64,000 nt of DNA, from NCBI RefSeq assembly GCF_000344685.1, contig NW_006920411.1, positions 2,162,740-2,226,739 of the forward strand, given 5' to 3'. Below the pieces are notes generated by a model that saw only the letters and a program-made list of their open reading frames with translations, made no database searches and was not told the DNA's origin. Position 1 is the stretch's first letter. Each line of letters starts with the position of its first letter. Positions 39,424 through 50,422 of the stretch are shown here, piece by piece. A program made the position numbers and the translations under genes. This stretch comes from Gloeophyllum trabeum ATCC 11539 (lineage: Eukaryota; Basidiomycota; Agaricomycetes; Gloeophyllales; Gloeophyllaceae).

Positions 39424-39668
39424 CTGTGGCGTAGGGAATAGCGGCACGAACCTGGGGATCACTGCTGATATACCAGTGCACGGGATCGATGGACCGGATC
39501 GGCCCTCGAAGGGTGTCACGCAATAATAACGCCTTAGCGTGACGTACTGAGGCCAAGTAAAAGAATCACATTCGGTTCAGGAGTACAATAGACATTCCTG
39601 ATGCCTAAACTGTGATTAGGAGTAGGATAGCCACTACAACTTCTCGCGCTTCCAGCTGAGCGGAAGGT

Positions 39669-40105
39669 TTAATACCCATGGGCTAGTTTACGTGGATGCG
39701 AGGCGTACCTCTTGTCGAATTGCTGATTGACGCTCATCAGCTTGACATTCTCGTCAGGCTTAATGTCATTCCATGGTGTAGGGTTAGACTTGGTCCAGAC
39801 GACTAAAGAACGGTATGTCAAAACCCAAAGCTGTGAGACTACAGTGACCTACCAGTAGGACCCATCGCAAGCCTGGTAAGGTACCACGCTCCGCCGACAA
39901 CTACAGTGCCGATAATGGCGTATCTATCTGCATAGTTAGACACAATAAAGTTAGCTGTTCGTGCTCATACATAGGGATGGCCTAGCAAACGCATACGTTA
40001 GCATGATTCGCCACCCTTGGGGAATAGACTGACCTCGATGGCGAACCAGTTCTGCATGAAAGTCTTGCGGGGCCTAACCGCGTTGGGGCGCGCTCCGACG
40101 GGCAT
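39669..40105 (-). CDS. NDUFA4/COXFA4-like small mitochondrial membrane protein
   Basis: A small protein (about 85-90 aa) of the NADH dehydrogenase MLRQ-subunit family, now placed with cytochrome c oxidase in animals. Spliced reading: MPVGARPNAVRPRKTFMQNW, FAIE, then AIPIYAIIGTVVVGGAWYLT (a single membrane span), then RLAMGPT, VVWTKSNPTPWNDIKPDENV and KLMSVNQQFDKR. The span followed by RLAxGPxVxWTKxNPxPW is the family signature. The C-terminus is uncertain: reading on gives YASHPRKLAHGY and a stop at 39669, while splicing at the GTACGC after QQFDK would give another tail. Four exons, all short, so the gene is easily missed by open-frame scans. Confidence 0.78.
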
Positions 40106-40578
40106 CGTAAATAGGGATGAGGATGTTCAGAGAGTCTGTGTCTTGATGGTCTCTTTCAACGTCGCAGCGGGTAGTCTCGACAAGCCTCGTGGGGGACATT
40201 ACGCGACTTTTCACACGGTTGAACTCGGGTAAAGCCGGGCACGTCAATTGTCATAGAAGTCAGTAATTCCAAGATATAGCGCAAGAACATCGAAAGCATG
40301 ACAGCAGCCTCATAGCAAACTCGAAAGCGTCCAGACACCAACAGGTGTTGCTCTCTCTACTAATACAGATAAACAATGTATATACACTGTGGACATACCA
40401 GCCCAGAGCATCAAGCCGCATGGGCGGCGCCTCAGGTATACGTGCATAAATAATGCTGTGAAGAACAAAACGTGTCCGAGCCCACAAAGCTACACCACCC
40501 CTTTGAGCAGGGATACGAAAGCCGGCCGATAAATTGAAACTGGAGGCATAGGAAGGGGACGAGACCTTTATCTGCGGA
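40106..40578. other. Intergenic, NDUFA4-like promoter and coiled-coil gene 3' flank
   Basis: No gene recognised in either strand. Confidence 0.5.
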
Positions 40579-43500
40579 TCAAAGGTTGAGGACGCCGCCA
40601 CTTCGCAACTTTAGCTTCCTCTCCTCCTCCATACGAGCTCTAAGAGCTTCCAGTTGCTTCTCTTTCGACACGAAGCCCCTTTCCTTCCGTCCAGTACTCA
40701 TAGCTGGCACATTGTCCGAATGATCCGGTAACAACGGGCTGTCGGAATTACATCGAGGGCTCCAGGGCAGTCCAGACGCACTGATGAAGTTGGTAAGAAG
40801 GGAAAGTCGTGGCGAAAACAGGCTAGAAGGTACAGAGGGAGAGGTAGTCGTGGAACACTGCTTTGAACCGTCGCAAGTCGGAGAGGTATCAGTGGGTAAT
40901 TGATAGGAAAGGCTTGAGTTGGTCATGTCAGACGGGCCCGGTTGGAAGAATGAGCATTCATCGCATGACCTGGAAGGCGCGCCCGCGACAACACTCACTA
41001 AATCATAACAAAGACACAGAAGAGTAAGCATGCGCACTAATGGACGACTTGAGGCAAGGCAAACCGGTCGAACCATTTGAACCATTTGGCTTCGCCTTTG
41101 CAGTAGAGGAGCCCTGCCGTGCCAGCGAATGAGGTATGAATGTAACAGGCGTCATACATCTCGACCGAGTAGGAGTCCCGATCCTAGTAGGGGACGGGCT
41201 TGATGGAGATCTATGGGGTATGCATGAGGGCATTACTCCGCCACGCTTGCTCGGAGGAGTGAAGTATCGAAGAGAACCAGATACACTGATGGGATATTCC
41301 GGTACAGCAGGCTTAGGGGGGCTGGCCTTCGTTGCGAGAGGGATTGCGCTAGGTATCCTGGTGGACCTAGGTATACCCGATGGCGTTGATACCTTCCTAA
41401 GTAGCGACGGCGGCGATCTGGTGGACTGATCGGTGGGTTGCTGAACAGACTCCTGTGACACCCTCTGCTGGGGAAAAGTGAACGGAGCAGGCTCGGCTCC
41501 ATCTGCCTCGTGGAAGCAGGGCGCAGAGAATGAAGGCGCTTCATCTGCCTTCGACGGTGGAGAGAAAGTAAACCTGATGCCGCCCTCTACCTCTTCGCCT
41601 TCTATTTCACTTGCTGCGTCCTCGTCCGTCTGCTTCTCATTATGTTCCTCGGATTCATCTTCCTCATAAAGGACATCAAGTTTGAAAGTCTCCTCCGAGA
41701 CAACGGTACCAACATCAAGTTTGAAAGTCTCCTCCGAGACAACGGTACCAACATCCGAAGGCAGCAAGAAAGGGGGAAGATCGTCATCCTCAATACCGAG
41801 AGTAAACGAGCTTGAGAATGCGCCCTTGTCGCTCTGAACGCCTGATGACGACAAGGGGGGAGATGCATCGAGATCTTCCAAGCAACCGAAGAAACGGTCG
41901 ACGGAGTCTTTCCTGCGGGACACCTGAACTTGAGGACCTTTAGGGAACGTCCATGCCTTGGACAGTGAATTGCGACGGCTGTGTGTTGGCCTGACGGGTT
42001 CATCAAAGACAGGAGACGGAGACGGCGATGGCAAAGGTGAAGGGCTAGCAGAAAGGACAACACGCGAGATTGTGGAGGCAGTAGGGACGTCGATTGTTAG
42101 GTCCCTGACGGAGCGACGCAACTCTTCAAAGGAGCCCACGGAGGAACCGTCGGGACTCTCGAGGCTGACGTCCGACTCATTCTCTTCCTCATACCTAGCA
42201 AGTTCATCATCGTGGTCTTCGTCCTCCTCTGCGACAGCTTTCAGAATCTTCTCGTTGCGAAACGAAGTCTCATCGACAGATTCCACGTCAGTGAATGAAC
42301 TCTCGGAACCCACCGACATAAAACCGAAGCTTCGGTTGCGCAGGGGAGTCACCTTGAATTCGAAAGAATTGGGTGTCGGCGTCGCCAGCAGGCCCGCGTT
42401 CTCCAATTCTCGCTCATATGCTTCCCTCTTCGACCTCTCTTGCGCTAGCTCCGCTTGGAGAGCAGCAATCTCCGCAGGGTACTTGCGAGATTGCTCGACT
42501 TCTTGCTCCAGTCGCTCGCACTTGCCTTGCAGAGCCTCAAGCTCTTGCTTGGCAGCAGAATACCTTTCCTGACTTTCCTCCACCAAGACGCGCTGCGCAG
42601 TCAATTCCCTCTCCAAAGAGCTCTTTTCAACCTGCAGGAGGCCAACGCGCTCTCTAGCAACCCAAGCCTCGCGTCTCTCCATGTCGACTCTGTTGGCAAG
42701 GACACCAACCTGTTTGTCCAAGTCACTGACTCGGACCCTCCAACCATCCACATCCTTCTTGAGTTCGTCTCGTTCTGCTTTGAGATCTGCCACAAGCTGC
42801 AGTATCTCATCGCTAGGTTCTGAACTGCTGATTGATACCGACGTCGATATATCGGAGGCGTAAGACGTGCGACGAGACCGAGGACGAGCTGACAGGGCAC
42901 GCTCAAGATCCTCGATCCTGGCGAGCAATGCTGAATGCTGCTTCACGAGGAAGTGCTGCTCGCTAGAAGACAGTGGCTCTCGAGCCAGGTCACTATCTGT
43001 ACTGGATGCAGAGTACCGATATCGGCTAGATGTCGACGTCGGTGTCATCTCAGGGGTTGGGAGAGAGGCCGCTGCACAGCGAGGGGAGTCGGAGGAGATA
43101 TATGAGATACTGCTGCGCCTCGCTAGGACAGTTGCAGGCGACATCGAACGTCTGCGCTCTACGTCAGAATTTAATGAATTGCATTTAGAAGCTGAAGTCG
43201 GCTATGAAGACAAAAACATGTCAATAAAAGCAACGCCAGAAGACTATCAGATCGACTGACATCGTGGGTGCTCTGATTATCTTTTCCTTCGCTAAGGGCG
43301 GGATTGGCCAGAGTAAGGGACTTCAATCCTGTTGATCGTGGAGTAGAGACTGGTGTCGGCAGATTGCCGCTCGTGTAGCTGACAACGGCATCTGGCGTCA
43401 GTGACAGAGGGCGCAGACTGAGACCAACCGGGCGGTGACGAGCTGGGGCTGGAGACGGGGTAATAACGGAGATAGTGACTGGACGGACTTCGCAAGCCTG

Positions 43501-44336
43501 CGCATCTGCCTCTCTTGAGGTGAGGGAAGCAACCTCTCCGACCTCCTCTTCCTCCTCTTCTTCCTCTTCCAGGAGAGTATCGAGCTGATCCTTTGTAGAC
43601 GAAGACGGGAAGGTTGATTTGCCGAACGAATCACGTTTACCAACGAGGCTATTGATACCTCCCCCAAATCCCATCCCTGGTCCAGGAGGAAACGAGGGCT
43701 TGCTCGCTTCAAGGCACAGCACCGTTAAAACTATCCCCTTACTTTTTGATACGAGAAGAACTCACGGAATTCAAATATCCGTCTCTCAATTTCGGGGGTT
43801 CCAAGCTCAGGTATCTCTACCTTGGAATAATCGCCGACAGACGACTTGCCCTCCAGTGCCCAGAGCGCTTGTCTACGGACAGAGTCCTTGTCGCCGAGAT
43901 TGATGTTGTCTTCCGCGATTGAGGGCGGCAAGTCAGACAGAGCCTTACCCATGACTTCCGCTGACTCTCTGCGGGTAGATACAGAGGACTGTCGCCGGTG
44001 ATGTGAGGTGGGCCGGGAAGTGGGTCGCTTGGAGGGCCCTACGGGGTGTGTAACAGAAGTGGGGGACATATCGTTCATAAATTTGACAGAAGTAGATGAA
44101 GTGGAAACAGAAATGGCAGACAAAGAAGAGATAGAAGTGTTGCGAGAACGTGGGCGTCCATGGAAAGACCTGGGCCGGGATGAAGCCACGGGGGCCTTTC
44201 CCAGACGGAAGGAATCAAACTACAAGGTGTTCAGTGATCCCATCCAGACGCAGCCAGAATCGTGACGCACCCGCTTCTTTTCGACAAGATCAAGCTGGCC
44301 TTGCGTCGTGTCATCAACTGCATGCATAATGTCCAT
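40579..44336 (-). CDS. Large coiled-coil protein, function unknown
   Basis: Not recognised. Hand-joined exons: MDIMHAVDDTTQGQLDLVEK, then a Ser/Arg-rich exon with APVASSRPRSFHGRPRSRN, then a segment containing ALWALEGKSSVGDYSKVEIPE. Next is a Gly/Pro-rich stretch (FPPGPGMGFGGG) with a Glu run of nine, then a long exon starting after TSASKCNSLNS. That exon carries a predicted coiled coil of about 200 residues (SSSEQHFLVKQHSALLARIE through EAYERELENAGL). A disordered tail with many Ser/Pro and RxSS sites follows, and the last exon ends EALRARMEEERKLKLRSGGVL. The join at 43190-43250 and the 40-nt intron near 41010-41050 keep one frame. About 1150-1200 aa. Composition suggests a cytoskeletal or polarity scaffold, but nothing proves this. 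Confidence 0.75.
41673..41750 (-). repeat. Two perfect 39-bp tandem copies in coding sequence
   Basis: A 39-bp unit is repeated exactly, duplicating the 13-residue block GTVVSEETFKLDV in the tail of the coiled-coil protein. Identity at every base suggests a recent duplication. Confidence 0.95.
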
Positions 44337-44726
44337 AGTGAAATGTGATTTTCTTGATTTTCTCGGGTGGATATTGCCAATCCAGAAAGAGCGTAGGAAC
44401 CTTGAAGAGAGCGACTGGGGTAAAGAGAGGACGGGACCGTAGGCACGGCTTGGGACCCTGTTAGCAGGACAGCGTGCGTGATGGCAGACAGCAAGGGAAA
44501 CTCGAACTGTTGAACCAACACAAATAGGCTGCGGAGAACGCCGACCGCCACTGCCGGATTAATTAAGGATCAGGTGGCGTGTCTATCCCGGGACCCTCAT
44601 CTGCTCAATTATTGCGGGGCTCCGTACGCATCCATGTGAGACGTTAAGAGCACGCTGTATTTCCCAGCTCGAGACCACCCATCTTCCCAATCATCCAAGT
44701 GATTTCTTCTGTCTTACGAACTGATA
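44337..44726. promoter_or_regulatory. 390-bp divergent promoter (coiled-coil gene / isochorismatase gene)
   Basis: Lies between opposite start codons. No specific element recognised. Confidence 0.45.
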
Positions 44727-45669
44727 ATGCCCGCCCCCTCCGATAACTTGAAGCTGGTAGCCGAGGAGACCGTTATATTTGTCTGTGATATTCAAACCAA
44801 GTTCCGTGCGTGCGTGCAACTCCCAGAGCCCGTGATAGATGTAACTAACCGCCAATGTACTCTACCGCCCATTCCCAATAGAAAGTGCAATTTACGGATA
44901 CCATGAGCTGATAACGACAGTCAACAAAGTTCTGAAAATAGCCAAGGTACTATTCGCTATCCCTATGAATAGTAACTACCCCAGATCCCTTGAAACTTGC
45001 GTAGGTACTGCAAATCCCTGTGGTAGTCACGGAGCAGAACCCAAAAGGTCCCCGTCTGTTCTTTATGCCGTGTTCGGAGCCAAATCCTGATCCTTCCTAC
45101 CAGCACTTGGACCGACCGCCCCGGAATTGGCTTTGGGTTCTTTAGGGCCGTTATACCTGGCGAATGTCCCAAAGACCCTGTTTTCTATGGTCACGGCGGA
45201 GGTAAAGGACCTCCTTAAACCTCGTGGCTTCAAATGTGTCATCATCGTAGGAATAGAGGTGAGTACGGCTATGACATCTGCGCCCAGCCTGCCCACTGAG
45301 TGCTTCGTAAATGGAGTCCCATGTATGCGTACTGCAGACGACGTTAGACCTTCTATCGCTAGGCTACAAAGTATACATTGTCGCAGATGCAGTGTCCAGC
45401 TGCAACAAGGTGGAAGTGCCCATTGCACTCGCCAGGATGAGGCAAGTCGGCGCGTACATATCGACCAGCGAGAGTGCAGTATTCGAACTCATGGGTGAGC
45501 TCTCGTCTGACTTCGACACTCTGCATGCGTGCACGACTAACAGCCATGGGAAATAGCGGACTCTGGGAAGCCACAGTTCAAAGCTTTTTCCGCTATTATC
45601 AAGGAAGACAAAGAAACCACCGGGAACGCCTTGCGAAAGCTCCGTCCGACTTTTGCCAGTAATTTATAG
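44727..45669 (+). CDS. Isochorismatase-like hydrolase (ISOC1/mar1 type)
   Basis: A cysteine hydrolase fold protein. Spliced reading: MPAPSDNLKLVAEETVIFVC DIQTKF (catalytic Asp in the DxQ motif), then QSAIYGYHELITTVNKVLKIAK, then VLQIPVVVTEQNPK, then ALGPTAPELALGSLGPLYLA, NVPKTLFSMVTAEV, FKCVIIVGIETHVCVLQTTL (nucleophile Cys), LDLLSLGYKVYIVADAVSSC and VPIALARMRQVGAYISTSES. After the last intron it ends KLRPTFASNL. The Lys of the usual triad probably lies in NVPKTLFSM. The short form (about 200 aa) resembles eukaryotic ISOC1 and yeast mar1 proteins rather than siderophore isochorismatases; substrate unknown. Confidence 0.88.
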
Positions 45670-46184
45670 TAACACTGTCTGAATACATGGTTAAGATACC
45701 CGCATGCCTGTCGCTCATCGCACAATTGAGTTGTGTACAGCAGTCCATCGGCTTCGGATATCGAGTCCCACACTGCGCAAGTGCATTTCCTGGTGGTGGA
45801 ACCCTCTGGGTGTAAACCCAACAGCCATTGGCAGCGGGGCTAAGAAGACAGCGAGTCTCTGACGGAAGCCGGTCAAAACCAACGCTCCACCAGAAAAAGA
45901 AAGGGTGTACATAGCAGCTGTGGATATGTAGTCTATGTTAGAATTTTAGAAATGCAGCGTTCGCGCGTGGCCAGGACGCGCCGCGTGCCACTGCCACATC
46001 CGGCAGCTTGCTCTCTCTGCTCTTGCATCACAGCAGTCATTCAATTTCTCCGTCCGGTCTTACGCTCGCTGAAGTCATCCTCGTAAACATTTATCAACTC
46101 CTCTGAGCGCCCTTATCTCAACTCGTACTGCTGTCGCACAATCGCCCTTGCTCATTTGCAGAAGACCCGTCCCACAGCCACATC
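45670..46184. other. Intergenic gap of 515 bp
   Basis: No gene recognised. The last about 100 bp, CT-rich with TCATTTGCAG-like sequence, is the probable 5' UTR of the DUF1748 gene. Confidence 0.5.
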
Positions 46185-46643
46185 ATGTTTGGCAAGTTAG
46201 TGCACCTAGGGTTCGATGCTCTCCTCATTAGCGCTTTCCTCGCTGGTGTAAAGCGCAATACTGGTTTAACGTCTGTGTCTTGGTCTGTGTTATCCGGGAA
46301 GAAGCCAACTAGTCCTGACTGTCTCCATATCAGACCCGCCCTGCACCAGGTACCTAACAAGGATGTACGACGTGAGACCACTTCTTTCCTGTACACCTTG
46401 AAAGTTGTTCTTTTGATACTGATGAAGGTCCTTGACAGAGTTGCTGAGGTCGTATCTGGAAGCCGGTAGGTCATCATACGTCCTTATACGCGATCGGCTT
46501 CCTGAGTAGACCCAGGGGAATACATCTTTGATTTCGCAGTGGTTGTCTTCGGGGTACGTGCCTTTCATGCTCACCCTCCCGATGCATCTTTCCAACCGGC
46601 GATATAACGAACACAGAGGTCCTCCTCTTTTGAACGGAAGTAG
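46185..46643 (+). CDS. DUF1748 small fungal protein
   Basis: Five short exons encode about 75 aa and match the fungal DUF1748 family (for example budding yeast YIL156W-B). Exon 1 reads MFGKLVHLGFDALLISAFLA GVKRNTGLT. Then come PALHQVPNKDVRQ, LLRSYLEAGEY, IFDFAVVVFG and RSSSFERK with stop TAG at 46641. Splice phases fit at every join. The GVKRNTGLTP motif and the YLEAGEYIFD block are the family signature. Function unknown. No single open frame exceeds 35 codons of real protein, so open-frame scans miss this gene. Confidence 0.87.
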
Positions 46644-46833
46644 GGTCCCATGGATACGGATACGACCACGCAGTACTATACCATTTTTACATGTAATGTG
46701 AGTGCCTCGCATACGCATCCTTGCCTCAACACTGACGCGCTTGACTGTCAGTCTGTATTTATAGACTCTAAATATCATAGTCAGACAAGGCACTTCATCC
46801 CAATAGCAGCTCGATGAGACAGGCTCATGCGAA

Positions 46834-47354
46834 TCAACCCAGGAAGTTGAAGGCAAAGAAATGTAGCACAATGGATCCTAGAGCGAAGTCTGCAAAAGCT
46901 CTGAGAGTACATTCCAGCAGACGAGCGACCACATCAATCAAGTGTAAGCAGTTCCATAAGGAAACACGCGTACCGCTCTGGGGATACGTCTTTGAACTCT
47001 CCTCTATTCTCTGGGTTGACTTGGGACCGCAGCGACGCAGTCAGGACGAATTGGCCAACGCAGCTGCCGAACCTGCTCGAGCGCATCTCAGCTCACTGTC
47101 AACCCTTCTCACATGGGACGCGCTTCTAAACGTCACTCCTACACGTACCCTGCTAGGAAAGCGTTGAAAGGGAAGTTGGTCACGAGTATACAGTACAGGA
47201 ATTGCGCTATGCCAGAGAGCATGAGGAACACCAGGAAAGTGTCGATGAGCTTCAGGCGGGATGGTGTTGTATCGTTATAGGCTTTCCATAATGAATGAAT
47301 GGCGCTATTGTCTGCTGGAGACGTAGAAGTCGCTGGTGCTTTGGGAGGGGCCAT
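46834..47354 (-). CDS. OST2: OST2/DAD1, oligosaccharyltransferase subunit
   Basis: A small ER membrane subunit of the N-glycan oligosaccharyltransferase. Exon 1 reads MAPPKAPATSTSPADNSAIH SLWKAYNDTTPSRLKLIDTF and continues LVFLMLSGIAQFLYCILVTN FPFNAFLAG. Exon 2 continues CVGQFVLTASLRSQVNPENR GEFKDVSPER, and exon 3 AFADFALGSIVLHFFAFNFLG with stop at 46834. FPFNAFLAGxxxCVGQFVL, LRxQVNPEN and SPERAFADF are the DAD1 signature. All three membrane spans are present. Exons 2 and 3 lie outside the longest open frame. Head to head with the mitoribosomal protein gene across 171 bp. Confidence 0.95.
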
Positions 47355-47525
47355 GAAGGACGCTGCGGTCTACGTGGAGGAGGCTTGTGGTATGGAGCCA
47401 AACAAAGCCGCCGCGTAGGCCAAACAAACTCGCCGCGTCGGGAAATATCGAAAACTTGGACACGGGTCGGCTTGGTCCTCTTGGTCGTCTGCTTGTTCCT
47501 TCGACGGGGCTCCCTTCTGCATACC
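47355..47525. promoter_or_regulatory. 171-bp divergent promoter (OST2 / mitoribosomal protein)
   Basis: Start codons at 47354 (minus) and 47526 (plus) leave 171 bp for both promoters. The region is GC-rich; no TATA box seen. Confidence 0.6.
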
Positions 47526-48722
47526 ATGAGCACCAGCCTACGAATAGTACGCTCAAGTCTGCGAGCAGCTTGGAGAAGGCAGAGTTCTAGGGTGCTCGTT
47601 CGGCACGCTCACACCAGGAAATCATTACCTTACCCGATAGAAGGAGGTCTCGGAGAGTTCCTGAATCCCAAAGCATTGAGAACTCTTGCCGTTGAATATC
47701 AGGAAGGCTTGCTGAACAGGTTGAACGAGGAGACACGAGGTAAGCTGTGTCATTCCGCCATAGCAGTGACTTCTCTGAGGGATTGTACGTTCCCGTACGT
47801 ATCTGAACAGGCACCTCTCACGAAAACAAAAGTGTGGTGCAGACCATCATTGAGACATCATGGGACAGGAGTCAAGTCATAGCCTATAATTATGCCAGCG
47901 AAGCGTTGAATAACAGCTTCTTCTTGGAATCTTTGGTATGTGTCCTACATCGTGTCTGGCAGGTCGTGCTCACCATTGTGGGAGTAGACACCCTCTACCA
48001 AGGATGCCCATGAGTCAAATATCAATGCTGACTTGCTACGGAGGATCAACCGGCAAATAGGGTCGCTCACTCAACTCAAATCTATTGTCTCTGCCCATGC
48101 ACTTGGGATGTTTTCATCAGGTTGGGTCTGGTTGGTGGCGGACCAGAGTGGTGCACTGGGCGCGATCTCAACATTCGGGACTGGAACATTGCTAGTACGC
48201 AGCAGGCACCAGATGGGAGGAGAAGATGATAGGATTGTTTTGGGCACCGTACTGGACAGGTTCTCCCAGAAACAGACCAGCTCAAGGCCCTCTGGCGAGC
48301 CTAATGTATCCTCACCGGCCAGTACCTCCACGGCTCCTGCATCCCCCACCTCTGGCGTTTCCTCGTCCTCATCTCCTCTAAACCCCCCAATGCATACTCG
48401 GTCGTTGCACACGTCAGTGACTCGTTCACAAGAATCCTTCCCAACCCCGGCCGGGTTGTTAGACTCGGTTGCCGCTTACGCAAGCATTGGGGACGAACCA
48501 CGGGTGTCATACAACCGAGCTCCGCAGGATCTCGACGACCGATTAGGGGAGACATTATACCCCCTTTTCTGTGTCAGTGTGCACGAGCGTTCCTGGATGA
48601 GCGGCGGGTATGGGGTTTGGGGCAAGGAAGAGTACATGAAGAGGTTTTGGTCGGTCTTGAACTGGAAGAAGGTTTCCGAGCGGTACATGGCAGTGGCGGG
48701 CTCTTTCACGACGATGCCTTAG
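47526..48722 (+). CDS. Mitochondrial small-subunit ribosomal protein with SOD fold (mS42/mS43, Rsm26/Mrp1 type)
   Basis: The N-terminus MSTSLRIVRSSLRAAWRRQS SRVLVRHAH is Arg/Ser-rich with no acid, a typical mitochondrial presequence. An iron/manganese superoxide dismutase-like fold follows: FLNPKALRTLAVEYQEGLLN, then SWDRSQVIAYNYASEALNNS FFLESL, then MFSSGWVWLVADQSGALGAI STFGTG, a disordered insert, and LYPLFCVSVHERSW with YGVWGKEEYMKRFWSVLNWK KVSERY. The C-terminal metal-binding box of true SOD (DxWEHAY) is here SVHERSW, so the metal ligands are lost. This fits ribosomal Rsm26/Mrp1 rather than an active enzyme. Which of the two paralogues it is cannot be told from sequence alone. Confidence 0.82.
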
Positions 48723-49233
48723 GGCGAGATACCCTGTGCCGGCCTATAGCCCACACTGCTCTGCCTTCCTTGTTTCTACACTGCAGCAGTATTAACTGCC
48801 TAATCTGCGACCCCATGTCGACATGCACTAATGTCAAAAGTATCGCTGTGTTCCGATTTCCCTGCTAAGTAACACCAGAACGTGCGGAGAATATATCATT
48901 ATATGACGATCAGGCCGCCATGTCCACTATAACGGTATGCACTCAGACTAAGTAGCTGCGGCTGTAAGGGCCGCGTGTCACTGTGAAGGTCCTGAGAGCA
49001 AACGTCAAAGATCCTTCGAAGCTGCTGCAAGTATTTCAGGTACGTAAGCCCCGCATATGCTAGCATGCTGCGGTTTAGTGTTGAGGTTGTCTTCATCCTC
49101 ACGTCTGCTATCGCCGCGGTTCAGGTGCCGCAGTTTGCAACTCCGATTCAGAGGAATTGAGCTGCCCGGAATTTCTACAGGGGCATATTACAGTCCCGGC
49201 CAAGCTAAGGAGCTTCTCATATACGAGAAGCAA
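48723..49233. other. Gap left of the Mutator-like element
   Basis: No gene recognised. A short open stretch near 49057-49233 is interrupted by the element insertion; it resembles nothing I know. Confidence 0.45.
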
Positions 49234-49242
49234 GGGAAAGAC

Positions 49243-50237
49243 CAGGCTCCTAGAACCATCCGTCTCCGCGTCCTCGATCCTCTCTCTCTGCTAGGGCATA
49301 TGTGAAGATGTTATGTAATAGGGCTTATATAATGCAGCTTATTTATAGATGTGTTTCCTAATTAAGACGACTAGTGAGGATGAGGACGCTCTGAGACGGC
49401 TGGCCCAACTCGTCGTCCGAGGTTTTACCGGAATTATGTAAGGCAGCTAAGCGACTAACGACGCTTCGGTTTACTGCCGGTTTATCGACGTTCGTCGACT
49501 GCCCAATTCGGATTTTTGAAGTGGCTTTCTCGTCGCACCTCAGCTGCCTTTGTCCTCTGCTCGCACGCGCGTCGATGGTGGAGCATATGAATTCAGCATT
49601 AAATAGAAAGACACTGTCTGGTGTAGTAATAATACATAAGGAGTCTAAGGGTCTTTTGCTTTGTATTCTTGATGGATAGATTATTTTGAATACATTGGTA
49701 AAGGGCAAGCACCAGGCTCTTCAATGGAAAGTAGCCTGACACCTTATGACATGAGATATTATGTTCAATCTCATTTGATTTCGCTAAAGAGATGGAGACA
49801 GTAGCTTCTTGAATCTTGTAGTAAATAATTGTTCACTATTTTCTTTATTGATATGGGGGAGACTCGGCGGAAGTGCATGCAATCCACAACGCAGATGTAA
49901 TACATTATTTTGTTATTAACAGCTTTATTGCCGTCCACGCGCGTGCGAGCAGAGGACAAAGGCAGCTCAGGTGCGACGAGAAAGCCGCTTCGAAAATCCG
50001 AATTGGGCAGTCGACGCGTCGTTAGTCGCTTAGCTGCCTTACATAATTCCGGTAAAACCTCGGACGACGAGTTGGGCCAGCCGTCTCAGAGCGTCCTCAT
50101 CCTCACTAGTCGTCTTAATTAGGAAACACATCTATAAATAAGCTGCATTATATAAGCCCTATTACATAACATCTTCACATATGCCCTAGCAGAGAGAGAG
50201 GATCGAGGACGCGGAGACGGATGGTTCTAGGAGCCTG
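49243..50237. mobile_element. Non-autonomous Mutator-like element, 222-bp identical TIRs, 9-bp TSD
   Basis: The 995-bp element begins CAGGCTCCTAG and ends with its complement. The outer 222 bp (49243-49464 and 50016-50237) are identical in inverted orientation. The homology continues inward with mismatches and a left-arm insertion of about 28 bp, to about 49578 and 49931. Both sides are flanked by GGGAAAGAC (49234-49242 and 50238-50246), a 9-bp target-site duplication. Long TIRs and a 9-bp duplication are the mark of the Mutator (MULE) superfamily. The AT-rich core (49579-49930) encodes no transposase, so it must be mobilised in trans. Confidence 0.9.
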
Positions 50238-50245
50238 GGGAAAGA

Positions 50246-50290
50246 CTGGAAATCGGCGAGTGCAATATTAATGCTGAGTCCGATTTCCAG
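50246..50290. repeat. Hairpin next to the Mutator-like element
   Basis: CTGGAAATCGG (50246-50256) and its complement (50280-50290) form an 11-bp stem around a 23-nt loop. The stem touches the element's right target duplication. Possibly part of an older repeat used as insertion target. Confidence 0.6.
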
Positions 50291-50422
50291 GGTTTGGGGG
50301 AGGTTCGGGCCGGCTGAGGCCGGTGTGGCGGCAAAAGTGTGGCACCGGGATGTCGCAAGCCGACAGCCGGACCCGAGGCTCTGAGCGCGACGTCTTTGGG
50401 CGGGCTACACCAAAGCACTATA

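Noticed and set aside
44727..45669. Isochorismatase gene as part of a siderophore cluster
   Set aside because: No NRPS, monooxygenase or transporter nearby; the short ISOC1-like form is a housekeeping type.
49057..49305. 82-codon frame running into the left TIR of the Mutator-like element
   Set aside because: Half of it is transposon sequence; the rest is unlike any known protein.
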